IMG/VR virus record: IMGVR_UViG_3300027851_000097
Span: 1 to 29,265 of that record
Source of the DNA: a virus
Direction: 5' to 3' (one strand)
DNA length: 29,265 bases
Position numbers and translations under genes: made by a program. Under the pieces are notes generated by a model. The model saw only the letters and a program-made list of their open reading frames with translations, made no database searches and had not been told where the DNA came from. Position 1 is the stretch's first letter; every line of letters begins with the position of its first letter. This document shows, one piece after another, positions 24,401 to 29,265 of the stretch.

Positions 24401-24669
24401 TTGGTCTTCGGGAGTTGAGCGGTGTTGCGGCTGGGTTCGACTACACCGGCCCGCCGGTTGGCCGCGTGATCGGCGACATCGGCAAGGCCGGGACGCAGGT
24501 TGTCCAGGGTGAGGCAGACGAAGCGCTGGGCCTGTCCGTGGTCCGTCTGTTCGGCTCGGCACTCGGAATCCCAACGGTGCAGCTGGTCCGTTCGTGGCGC
24601 GGGTGGAATGCCTGGTCAGAAGGCGATGCCCCGGCGACTGCTGTTTTGCTTGGCCCGCCACCCCCCTGA
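18484..24669 (+). CDS. Giant ejection/polyvalent protein with ART-like and zincin domains, 2061 aa
   Basis: By position and size the counterpart of the largest T7 ejection protein. Regions in order: N-terminal helices; Gly/Ala-rich hydrophobic stretches about 205-360; a domain at about 415-485 (V-Y-I-D-A-Q-T-L then I-P-V-E-E-F-A-A-R) common in large phage polyvalent proteins; a low-complexity linker about 585-627; an ADP-ribosyltransferase-like domain about 628-790 (L-Y-H-A-G-S with His632, K-Y-F with Tyr671, Glu764/Glu768); a zincin-like motif H-E-G-A-H at 826-830; long helices to about 1650; and a C-terminal region from about 1665 resembling the LPD38 type, ending hydrophobic. DNA for the ART part is AT-richer than its surroundings. 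Domain names rest on recognised patterns, not searches. Confidence 0.85.
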   Translation: MDQFDAAARQVVGGDDAFDQAAGSVVDDGRTKLRASLYSGLMENPDQAARAQAIGKQAGLPRDVVQRNLPEVERGLRFEAVTAAVDEAPTLSRWLSEQDNAAISHDNIENMGQIERKLRQFGGGFGEAVGMSASGTGVLADVMQRTVINDFASIFLPEPQRGPMGLEPQKPTIESLAGPLIGEGWREAGGAVKDFARNDVAGAGEKTFADQVAGGLGQVVGQIALLPLARGMGLYAQGADVMNEKIVPDMADQRMKDLAILGGAAVTGVTEAWALDKLLGPMAVPVKNQIGAALARIGIASAAEGGQEFSENVLQDTIRKALTNRDAEINLGQSIEEGGVGAAVGGIVRTIVESALHIRARGGRKAEQAEQGAQTIAELSDLAKADKVLQRNPDAFEAFIKQAAEDGPVPTVYIDAQTLMQSGVVDQIANVSASVAEQLETAVATGGQIAIPVEEFAARIAPTEFAQGLLDHIRTEPDGFTRAEAQQYMQSQAEELQADVERTLTEKQGDATFQQSQDAVKAAIQTELDTLGRFTPEKNEADATLFASYYAVRAAQLGVTPEQFYEQRRVRFAAQSIAGQQFDQAATVEGMPENQAPGPQGDAQQGATQGNAVTAEQEEANQPADGFTRLYHAGSDPVKGGYFKEVPSGGVFDGMFSLRGRWGNYGTGAKYFADVAEDKVLTQHDLDYEIDYDKASAALRNVMPWVEEQDFDTAWSAVIEEKADRIDEDDLLRIMQESDIGAAKWEAQRRRGMVAKALGYQAVEMDDENGTSILIVSGTPLTRVIQNDESAPDTDGAYNQGARGAFSPESLTITLLKGADLSSALHEGAHFFFENDIALAAELVAQQDAALTEGERQIVADVSALMSFHGITGTVQEQLAQWYMMDFEQKRVAHERTAESFEKYLFEGTAPSLELAPYFQKFRAWMLSVYKSLKQFLAQNPEAGKLDDTVRQVFDRMLATSEQIKLAEQGRSMLPLFATLEESGMTVGEFAAYQANGNQPTADAIDELQAKGLRDMQWLRNARGRELKRLQKQAAVLRSEARIDARREVMSQPVYKAWQFLTAKEVDGGPAVGNLDAAALQDMGFTTEETQRLRDFKMVRTEGGMHPDAVAEASDFTSGDEMVRALIAAEKPTEAIEALTDKLMIERHGELSTPEAIEQAADAAIHNAARARMIATEYNAMARTLESTQQTGTDRRGRPIMRQILPDAARAFARNVIARLKVRDVKPSQYANAASRAGQNAMRAQKAGDMGTAAAEKRNQLLQTIATREAHNAREEIDRGVGYLRKFEKSGVRKSLDFGYVDQIDALLERFDLKKSASLKDIDKRQSLAAWITAQREAGMEPEISERLENEAFRTSYKDLTVEEFRGVVEAVKQIEHLGRLKRKLLTAKDAREFRERADEATATIIENGGEARPLELEGERGVKPWLEGLQAGHRKLASLLRQMDGGKDGGVMWELLGRSMNERATMEAVANERATMALTEIFKPVLALKGGLNGDLKSIPEIKNSLTRGGRLSVALNWGNEANRQRIMDGDQWTDAQVKAILRTLTPVEAQFVNQVWEHIDTYWPDVAAKEKRMMGKEPEKVLAQPFDMVLADGSVAQMRGGYYPLKYDAARDDRAEKHDAVEVAKDMMRGAFTRATTRRGHTKARAEQVKRPVRKSLDVITQHVTQVTHDLAWHEWLVDANRVVDDSKINQAIRDFYGPAVIRTIKDNIAAIATADVVPQTQIDKAMLYLRSNISRSTMGWSLTTAFLQPFGLTQSMVRIGPKHVLRGMARWAGDMARFQSGTAWVYERSDFMRLRDKTFNRELNEINGRINQGKSTARQIYDASLFVFMQKMQKVADIPTWIGQYEKAMEQGADEATAIAQADQAVLDSQGGGQTKDMAELQRKHPMLSMFYSYFNVTYNLAAESTAKTDFKSPMAVAGWLSDMALLMIVPALGPAIVLELLRGGGDDEPEEWAKKLLEWQSTYLLGTMLGLRELSGVAAGFDYTGPPVGRVIGDIGKAGTQVVQGEADEALGLSVVRLFGSALGIPTVQLVRSWRGWNAWSEGDAPATAVLLGPPPP

Positions 24670-24671
24670 AG

Positions 24672-24703
24672 GTGCACATACCAGCCCATGCGGCCGGTAG
24701 CCT
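24672..24703 (+). promoter_or_regulatory. Late promoter-like element, copy 4
   Basis: GTGCACATA at 24672-24680, 17 bases, then TAGCCT at 24698-24703. Unlike the other three, no start codon follows at six bases; the predicted +1 is near 24710 and the tail fibre ATG is at 24730 behind GAGGG (24716-24720). It would give a short normal leader. Inferred promoter for the tail fibre and possibly the lysis genes. Confidence 0.62.
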
Positions 24704-24729
24704 GCGGCATCTTCTGAGGGTTTCCGATC

Positions 24730-25836
24730 ATGACCATTTCCAGTACGGTCCGAAAGGCCGGCCCTTTTGCAGGGAACGACGTAACGACTGCGTTTCCATT
24801 CACCTTCAAGGTGTTCTCGGCGGCCGACGTGCTGGTAATCCGCGCTGACGCCAATATGGCGGAGTACACCCTTGAACTGACCACCGACTACACCGTCAGT
24901 CTGAACGCAAACCAGAATACCAGCCCTGGCGGAACGGTGACAAAAAACACCGCCCTTGCCACCGGGGATTCACTGGTCATAACCTCAACGGTTGGAGACC
25001 TTCAGCCGGTTGATCTGACCAACGGCGGTGGGTTCTATCCTGACGTGATCAACGCTGCTCTTGACAGGGCAACGATCCAGATCCAACAGCTTTCCGAAAA
25101 GGTCGATCGATCAATCAAGGTCACGATCACATCCGACCTGACGCCTGACGAATTCGTGACGGAGCTTCAGCAGGGCGCGTCTGAGGCCTCTGCATCGGCG
25201 GCCTCTGCTGCAGATTCTGCTGCGCTTGCTGCGACGTTTGTTCCTGCTGGTTACGCTCAGCTGGCGGGTGCTGATTTCACGGGGCCGGTCACTGTCGCGA
25301 CGACGCTTGATGTCACCGGTGCGGCTTCTGTTGTCGGCCTTCTGACTGCTGGTGGTGGTGTCGAGGTTCCCGCTCTTGCATCCGGATCCAAGGCTGGACA
25401 GGTTCAGGAGGTTGCTCCGCCCGGCCTTCTGGCGTTCTTTGCTCGCGACACGGCGCCTGCTGGATGGCTCAAGGCCAACGGTGCAGCTGTATCGCGTACC
25501 ACTTACGCAGCCCTGTTCGCTGCCATTGGCACTGTCCACGGCGCCGGCGATGGGTCAACAACATTCAACTTGCCAGATCGACGTGGTGAATTTCTGCGTG
25601 GCTGGGATGATGGTCGTGGCGTGGATGCTGGGCGTGTTTTTGGCTCTGCGCAGTCATCGCAAAACCTTGCACACACCCACGGAGTGACCAACAGCGGAAC
25701 AGGCGCCACGGTTGCCGGTGCAACCCAGTGGGTTGGTGGCACGCCATCCGGCTCTCACACCATCACCAGCTCATCCAGCGGAGGCACAGAGGCCAGGCCT
25801 CGCAACATGGCCGATCTGGTCTGCATCAAGTACTGA
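24730..25836 (+). CDS. Tail fibre protein with tail-collar domain, 368 aa
   Basis: Receptor-binding fibre candidate. The N-terminal ~125 residues (V-R-K-A-G-P-F-A-G-N-D-V-T-T-A-F-P-F-T-F-K-V-F) match the virion-attachment domain of T7-like fibres in this phage group. It is followed by an Ala/Ser-rich helical segment (about 148-172) and a short beta part. From about residue 230 comes a phage tail-collar domain (P-A-G-W-L-K-A-N-G-A-A-V-S-R-T-T-Y-A-A-L-F, then F-N-L-P-D-R-R-G-E-F-L-R-G-W-D). The end is Gly/Ser/Thr-rich with H-T-H and a final 'R-P-R-N-M-A'. Driven by its own promoter-like element and a conventional ribosome-binding site. Confidence 0.88.
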   Translation: MTISSTVRKAGPFAGNDVTTAFPFTFKVFSAADVLVIRADANMAEYTLELTTDYTVSLNANQNTSPGGTVTKNTALATGDSLVITSTVGDLQPVDLTNGGGFYPDVINAALDRATIQIQQLSEKVDRSIKVTITSDLTPDEFVTELQQGASEASASAASAADSAALAATFVPAGYAQLAGADFTGPVTVATTLDVTGAASVVGLLTAGGGVEVPALASGSKAGQVQEVAPPGLLAFFARDTAPAGWLKANGAAVSRTTYAALFAAIGTVHGAGDGSTTFNLPDRRGEFLRGWDDGRGVDAGRVFGSAQSSQNLAHTHGVTNSGTGATVAGATQWVGGTPSGSHTITSSSSGGTEARPRNMADLVCIKY

Positions 25837-25844
25837 GGTCGCAC

Positions 25845-26351
25845 ATGACGCAAAAACAAGTCTCACAACTCGACGCTTCTGGCCACTTCGTAGGCCTGAC
25901 GTCGGCAGATGAATCACCGCTTGAGCCTGGTGTGTGGCTGCTTCCGGCAGGCACCATTGAATTCATTCCACCAGCCATCCCTCCAGACTCCGTTGCCAGG
26001 TGGGACGGATCTCGATTCGTGATTGAGGCCGTCGAGCGTGAGGCCGATCTACCGGTAGTGCCTCCGTCTCCTGCCGAGCTGCAAGCCCAGTACACCGCCT
26101 TGCTGGACGTGCACCTCGACTCCACCGCTCAGGCCCGCGGCTTCGACAACCGCATCACATGCGCCATGCGTGCCGGCTATCCGGGACCTTTCCAAGCCGA
26201 TGGCGCGGCATTCGGTCAGTGGATGGACGCCTGCTATCTCGCTGGGCGCCAGGTGATGGCAGACGTGATGGCTGGCGCCCGCCCCATGCCAACGCCAGAG
26301 GAATTTCTAGCCGAACTGCCGCCGATGGTCTGGCCGGAGGGCCCGATGTGA
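25845..26351 (+). CDS. Probable tail fibre assembly protein, 168 aa
   Basis: Directly follows the fibre gene. Start chosen at ATG 25845 behind GAGGT; the frame is open upstream but lies within the fibre gene. The N-terminal part 'L-D-A-S-G-H-F-V-G-L-T-S-A-D-E-S-P-L-E-P-G-V-W-L-L-P-A-G' and 'W-D-G-S-R-F-V-I' is typical of small proteins following fibre genes in phages, annotated as fibre assembly chaperones. The C-terminal half is helical with Y-P-G-P-F and W-M-D-A-C-Y. The chaperone role is by position and resemblance. Ends overlapping the next GTG start. Confidence 0.65.
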   Translation: MTQKQVSQLDASGHFVGLTSADESPLEPGVWLLPAGTIEFIPPAIPPDSVARWDGSRFVIEAVEREADLPVVPPSPAELQAQYTALLDVHLDSTAQARGFDNRITCAMRAGYPGPFQADGAAFGQWMDACYLAGRQVMADVMAGARPMPTPEEFLAELPPMVWPEGPM

Positions 26352-26710
26352 ACGAAGACCCGAGCGCCTTCATGTCCGCGTTGGCCGCCGTTGGCGCCTT
26401 CCTCATCAAGATACTGAACAGTCACTTTTTCATCGGCCTGATCGGCGCCATGGTGTCGCTGCGCGGAGTGCCTGGGGCGACGTGGCCGACTCGCCTGCTC
26501 AACGCCCTGAGCGGGATGGTGATTTCCGGCATCGGCACCCCGGGCCTTGCCGAGTGGATGCAGATCGACTCGGTGTCCCAGATGGCGGTCCTGGCGTTCG
26601 CCCTCGGCCTGTTCGGCCTGAACCTTGTTGATGAGGTAAGAACCCGCACGGTCGAGCTGATCCGCACCACCAAGCTGTCGGACTTCTTCCCCGGAAAGAA
26701 GGGTGACTGA
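26348..26710 (+). CDS. Holin, LydA-like, 120 aa
   Basis: Start GTG at 26348, overlapping the preceding stop (GTGA); the frame extends upstream only inside the previous gene. Three hydrophobic segments are visible at about residues 10-40, 52-68 and 80-98, with the pattern 'F-I-G-L-I-G-A-M-V-S-L-R-G' and 'L-L-N-A-L-S-G-M-V-I-S-G-I', which resembles LydA-type holins. The tail is charged (R-T-T-K-L ... G-K-K-G-D). Holins permeabilise the inner membrane to start lysis. Position before a second membrane protein and the endolysin supports this. Confidence 0.75.
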   Translation: MNEDPSAFMSALAAVGAFLIKILNSHFFIGLIGAMVSLRGVPGATWPTRLLNALSGMVISGIGTPGLAEWMQIDSVSQMAVLAFALGLFGLNLVDEVRTRTVELIRTTKLSDFFPGKKGD

Positions 26711-26712
26711 CC

Positions 26713-27090
26713 ATGCTTACACCAACCATGCAGATGATCAGCGTGCTATCCAGCATGTTCGTGGTCGCGGTACTGGTCGCTGTGATCATGCGCAACGACA
26801 TCAAGGAAGGCGTTGTCATCAAGATCGGCCTGATTTTCGTGTGCATGTCGCTGCTGGCCTCCCTGTTTCTTTCGATGCAGGAGCACGCGCCCGCTCAGGG
26901 CTGGGTTAACGCCGGGCTGTCGCTTCGCGTGGGTCTTGCCATCACCTGCGCCGGCATAGTCTGGCGCGCCCATTTGTTGGGCAACCTGCGCCGCAGCCGG
27001 GAAGGCAGCAGCAAGAAAGCAGCCCGGATCGTTGACGACCTGTCCGACATGCTGAAAAGCGACTGGGCCGACCTGGACGATAAGCCATGA
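26713..27090 (+). CDS. Three-segment membrane protein, second holin or antiholin candidate, 125 aa
   Basis: Starts two bases after the holin stop. Hydrophobic segments at about residues 7-25, 34-55 and 70-85, followed by a charged cytoplasmic tail (R-R-S-R-E-G-S-S-K-K-A-A-R). The arrangement is holin-like, and pairs of membrane proteins before the endolysin are common in phages of GC-rich hosts, one acting as holin and the other as regulator. Which does which cannot be told from sequence. Stop overlaps the endolysin start (ATGA). Confidence 0.7.
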   Translation: MLTPTMQMISVLSSMFVVAVLVAVIMRNDIKEGVVIKIGLIFVCMSLLASLFLSMQEHAPAQGWVNAGLSLRVGLAITCAGIVWRAHLLGNLRRSREGSSKKAARIVDDLSDMLKSDWADLDDKP

Positions 27091-27575
27091 CAGCACCGAC
27101 CAGCTTTGACGAATGCTTCCGCGTTCTGCTTGGCACCGAGGGCGGCTATGTTGACCACCCGGAAGACCCAGGTGGCGCCACCCGCTGGGGAGTCACGGAG
27201 CGCGTGGCGCGCGCGGCCGGCTATGTCGGCGACATGCGCGAGTTCCCGGAGTCCGAGGCCAAACGGATCTACCACCGCCAGTACTGGGCGCCGGCCCGAA
27301 CTGATGAACTTCCTCCAGCAATCCGCCATGCCGTGTTCGATGCCGCCGTCAACAGCGGTGTGGCGCAGTCCGCCAAGTGGCTGCAGCGTGCCATCGGAGC
27401 CAAGGACGACGGCGTGATCGGGTCGCAGACCATCATGATGGCGCGCGCATCGACGTCTGATTTCGTGCTGCGCCGAATGCTGTCGCAGCGCCTGCGCTTC
27501 ATGACCGACCTGAAGACCTGGCCGCACTTCTCGCGCGGCTGGGCCCGGCGCATCGCCGACATGCTGGAGGGCTGA
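27087..27575 (+). CDS. Endolysin, glycoside hydrolase family 108, 162 aa
   Basis: Muramidase that cuts the glycan strands of peptidoglycan at lysis. The motif 'E-G-G-Y-V-D-H-P-E-D-P-G-G-A-T-R-W-G-V-T' (residues 18-37) is the GH108 signature, with Glu18 the expected catalytic residue. The C-terminal half (W-L-Q-R-A-I-G then D-G-V-I-G-S-Q-T) matches the PG-binding-3 domain that usually follows. Length is typical. No signal peptide or signal-anchor is visible, so it should depend on the holin. Confidence 0.92.
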   Translation: MTAPTSFDECFRVLLGTEGGYVDHPEDPGGATRWGVTERVARAAGYVGDMREFPESEAKRIYHRQYWAPARTDELPPAIRHAVFDAAVNSGVAQSAKWLQRAIGAKDDGVIGSQTIMMARASTSDFVLRRMLSQRLRFMTDLKTWPHFSRGWARRIADMLEG

Positions 27576-27576
27576 C

Positions 27577-27993
27577 ATGGGGCCCGTCCTGCACTACACC
27601 GAAGGCTACCGCTACCAGACCGAGGCCGACTTCGAGTGGCCGACTGGCATCAAGCCCGTCAAGCAGGGCGGGAACCGGTTCGTCACCCTGCGGGAAGACG
27701 GCCTGCTGTACATCGCGGCCGGCTACGCATGGGACGGCGCCAGCGGCCCGGCCATCAACACCAAGAGCTTCGTTCGCGCGAGCCTGGTGCATGACGCGCT
27801 GTACCAGTTGATCAGGCTCGGCGTGGTGGCCACCGATGACCGCGTGATCGCCGACCGCCTGCTGCGAGACATTCTGATCAAAGACGGCGCGCGCTGGGAA
27901 GTCGTGCGTGCGCAGTGGGTCTACGCCGCTGTGCGCTGGTTCGGCGGCACCTACATGCAGATGCACGACACATCCGTGCTGACCGCGCCATGA
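27577..27993 (+). CDS. DUF1353 family protein, 138 aa
   Basis: Contains the family pattern 'G-Y-A-W-D-G-A-S-G-P' followed by 'A-S-L-V-H-D-A-L-Y-Q-L-I-R' and a helical 'A-D-R-L-L-R-D-I-L-I-K-D-G' segment, as in DUF1353 (PF07087). That family is frequent in lysis cassettes and is of unknown biochemical role. The conserved His-Asp pair looks like a possible active or metal site. It starts two bases after the endolysin stop and ends at an ATGA overlap with the secreted HNH gene. Confidence 0.85.
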   Translation: MGPVLHYTEGYRYQTEADFEWPTGIKPVKQGGNRFVTLREDGLLYIAAGYAWDGASGPAINTKSFVRASLVHDALYQLIRLGVVATDDRVIADRLLRDILIKDGARWEVVRAQWVYAAVRWFGGTYMQMHDTSVLTAP

Positions 27994-28355
27994 CCAGAGC
28001 CATCACCCTGCTGGTGTTCTTGCTGCTGGTCGCCTCGCTTGCGCTGGCCCAGGATCCGCGCTACTGCGGCCCGCCGACCCGGGACGCTGACGGCACCATT
28101 CTGCGCTCGCGCGCCGTGCTGCGCGAGTTCCAGCGCATCTACCCGTGCCCCGCCAACGGCCAGCCGGCCGGATCCTGCCCCGGTTGGTACAAGGATCACA
28201 TCGTGCCGCTCGTGTGCGGCGGCTGCGACAGCCTGGAGAACCTGCAATGGCTCCCGGCCGACCTCAAGACCTGCCGTGGCGCGCTGTGTAAAGACCGATT
28301 TGAGCGCCGCGTGTACTGCCGATTCATCACCCCAACCACCACCCCGAAGGAATGA
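27990..28355 (+). CDS. Exported HNH-type nuclease-like protein, 121 aa
   Basis: Start ATG at 27990 (ATGA overlap). Residues 1-20 are a clear signal peptide (hydrophobic core L-L-V-F-L-L-L-V-A-S-L-A, then L-A-Q), so the product should reach the periplasm. The mature part has six or more cysteines and an HNH core: D-H-I-V-P-L at 69-74, C-G-G-C-D then N-L-Q-W (Asn84). The usual last metal-binding His is not obvious. The cysteine pairs suggest disulfides, as expected in the periplasm. A periplasmic nuclease or former nuclease is inferred; its place in the lysis cassette is notable. Confidence 0.75.
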   Translation: MTRAITLLVFLLLVASLALAQDPRYCGPPTRDADGTILRSRAVLREFQRIYPCPANGQPAGSCPGWYKDHIVPLVCGGCDSLENLQWLPADLKTCRGALCKDRFERRVYCRFITPTTTPKE

Positions 28356-28357
28356 CC

Positions 28358-28930
28358 ATGAAACGAATTCTGATTCTCTCGGCCCTCGCGCTTGGCCTTA
28401 CCGGTTGCGCCGGCATCCCCGGAGGCGAGGCAGTCACCGCTGGCGTGGCCGCTGTCTCGGACGTGCTGACCGGACCGGACACGGACTACAAGAACTACCT
28501 GACCCACTGCCGCGCCGAAGTGAAGGCGCAGGCGGACGCCATCAGCGCGGACAGCAAAGCCCTGGAAGCTGGCCTCGCCAGTGGCAATGAGAAAACCCAG
28601 TACGGTGCCACGCTGATCATGGCGTTCAAAGCTGGGCAGGGCGGCCCGAAGATCGGGTGCACCGTCGCGCGCAAGAAGGGCGCCGTGGAACTGATGCTTG
28701 GCGAGTCGAACATCCTGGAACTCGGTGTCGACCTCTACCGCGAGAACCGGGCCGGAGCTCGCTTCAAGCGCCAGATGGAATCCGACAACGAGCGCTTCCG
28801 CCTGAGCACCAACCGGGCCACCACGGAGCAGCGTGAGAACAACAACCTGTTGCGCGACCTGGTGGGCACCCGAAACGACCCCGCCGCGCTGGACCGCGCC
28901 GCAGCCGACAAGCTCCGCGCCACCGAGTAG
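28358..28930 (+). CDS. Lipoprotein at end of lysis cassette, 190 aa
   Basis: ATG at 28358 lies six bases after AGGA (28348-28351) and is preferred; an ATG two codons earlier at 28352 overlaps the previous stop. Residues 1-17 are a type II signal peptide with lipobox L-T-G-C (Cys17), so the mature protein is lipid-anchored. The rest is helical and charged with a likely coiled coil near the C-terminus (E-Q-R-E-N-N-N-L-L-R-D-L-V). Could be a spanin-like component or a lysogenic-conversion lipoprotein. No second membrane segment is visible, so it does not look like a unimolecular spanin. The function is open. Confidence 0.75.
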   Translation: MKRILILSALALGLTGCAGIPGGEAVTAGVAAVSDVLTGPDTDYKNYLTHCRAEVKAQADAISADSKALEAGLASGNEKTQYGATLIMAFKAGQGGPKIGCTVARKKGAVELMLGESNILELGVDLYRENRAGARFKRQMESDNERFRLSTNRATTEQRENNNLLRDLVGTRNDPAALDRAAADKLRATE

Positions 28931-28975
28931 TTTCCGCAGATGTCTCCAGGCCGGCCCTCAGAGCACCGGCTTTTG

Positions 28976-29009
28976 GCCCGATGTCCGTTTTCGGATGTCG
29001 GGCTTTTTT
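28976..29009 (+). terminator. Terminator ending the late operon
   Basis: Stem GCCCGATGTCCG / CGGATGTCGGGC (28976-28987 and 28992-29003) pairs over 12 positions with two G-U pairs in RNA, has a TTTT loop, and is followed by six T (29004-29009). It lies 45 bases after the lipoprotein stop, closing the rightward transcript. Confidence 0.88.
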
Positions 29010-29021
29010 GCTTTGTATGAA

Positions 29022-29064
29022 TGATCAGTTTTCCAACCTAGGAACCAGTCGAAAAAACTGATCA
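29022..29064. repeat. Inverted repeat TGATCAGTTTT / AAAACTGATCA
   Basis: Perfect 11-base inverted repeat (29022-29032 and 29054-29064) separated by 21 bases that include the palindrome CCTAGG. It lies in the AT-richer non-coding end of the prophage. It may be a recombination protein arm site, an operator, or a hairpin; no function can be assigned. Confidence 0.6.
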
Positions 29065-29188
29065 CGATGATTTGTGGCTGCGATACGGGGATTCCAATCT
29101 CGAATCATTTTGTAGGCACGGATGGTGGCATCCTGCCTTGAGGCCATAGAAACACCGTTGATTTACAAGCGAAAATCATGCAAGTGTG
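29065..29188. other. Non-coding AT-richer end segment
   Basis: No credible gene is seen on either strand in this stretch, and base composition is clearly less GC-rich than in the late genes. Together with the inverted repeat to the left and the tRNA-like fragment to the right, it has the character of a phage attachment region. Confidence 0.4.
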
Positions 29189-29189
29189 A

Positions 29190-29207
29190 AATCCTCTCGC
29201 TCCGCCA
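29190..29207 (+). other. tRNA 3'-end-like fragment, candidate attachment site
   Basis: The sequence ending CTCGCTCCGCCA (to 29207) looks like the acceptor end plus CCA of a tRNA gene, closest to tRNA-Ser (discriminator G). No matching 5' half (for example GGAGCGA) is found within the preceding 120 bases, so this is only a fragment. The T-arm part is not perfect and the count is about one base short for a standard tRNA, so the identity is tentative. A terminator follows directly. Best read as one end of an integrated prophage in a tRNA gene. Confidence 0.4.
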
Positions 29208-29211
29208 ATTT

Positions 29212-29256
29212 GCCCCAGCGTTACCCATCAGTAACGCTGGGGCTTTCTTTTTTTCC
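29212..29256 (+). terminator. Strong terminator at right edge, probably host
   Basis: Perfect 13-base-pair stem GCCCCAGCGTTAC / GTAACGCTGGGGC (29212-29224 and 29231-29243), loop CCATCA, followed by a T-rich tract (29244-29256). Directly after the tRNA-like fragment, it fits the terminator of a host tRNA gene. Confidence 0.9.
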
Positions 29257-29265
29257 CTCTATGAT

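Noticed and set aside
24730-26351. A diversity-generating retroelement as in phage BPP-1
   Set aside because: No reverse transcriptase gene and no template/variable repeat pair near the fibre gene end were seen in the window.
29100-29207. A complete tRNA gene at the right end
   Set aside because: Only the 3'-end-like part is visible; there is no 5' acceptor strand, D-arm or anticodon arm upstream.

Overview
The window is the right-hand, mostly late part of a temperate short-tailed phage (podovirus), very probably integrated as a prophage in a GC-rich member of the Pseudomonadota. The gene set and order match the group of Bordetella phage BPP-1 and Burkholderia phage Bcep22: terminase, head-tail connector portal, a Bbp19-like protein, scaffold-like protein, major capsid protein, Bbp16-like cement protein, T7 gp11/gp12-like tail tube proteins, gp14-like core protein, transglycosylase ejection protein, a giant ejection protein, tail fibre and lysis genes. 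All convincing genes are on the + strand. No integrase, repressor or replication gene lies in the window, so these must be to the left.

Layout. (1) 1-2090: small tightly packed genes (HNH-derived protein with a helix-turn-helix end, unknown proteins, a tiny membrane protein, a helix-turn-helix protein), nearly all joined by ATGA, GTGA or TGATG overlaps. (2) 2088-4747: GIY-YIG nuclease, small terminase subunit, a small unknown gene and large terminase subunit. The first three are visibly AT-richer than the rest. (3) 4785-9419: GNAT acetyltransferase, cupin-like protein, small coiled-coil protein, portal, and an SGNH-hydrolase virion protein. (4) 9596-12303: head module (Bbp19-like, scaffold-like, capsid, cement, small protein), ending in a strong intrinsic terminator. 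(5) 12369-15391: tail tube and nozzle proteins. (6) 15435-24669: the three ejection proteins, the last a 2061-residue polyvalent-type protein with an ADP-ribosyltransferase-like insert and a zincin motif. (7) 24730-26351: tail fibre and probable assembly partner. (8) 26348-28930: lysis and accessory cassette. (9) 28931-29265: terminator, inverted repeat and a tRNA-3'-end-like site, taken as the prophage/host junction.

The most interesting signal is a non-coding element present four times, always on the + strand and directly before a gene: GTGCACATA, exactly 17 bases, then a TAnnnT-like hexamer (4747, 9558, 15397, 24672). In three copies the start codon begins exactly 6 bases after the hexamer with no Shine-Dalgarno sequence, which is the geometry of a promoter producing leaderless mRNA. 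These elements, with terminators at 9518 and 12327, divide the late region into separate transcription units. I read them as phage-specific late promoters; this is inference from sequence only.
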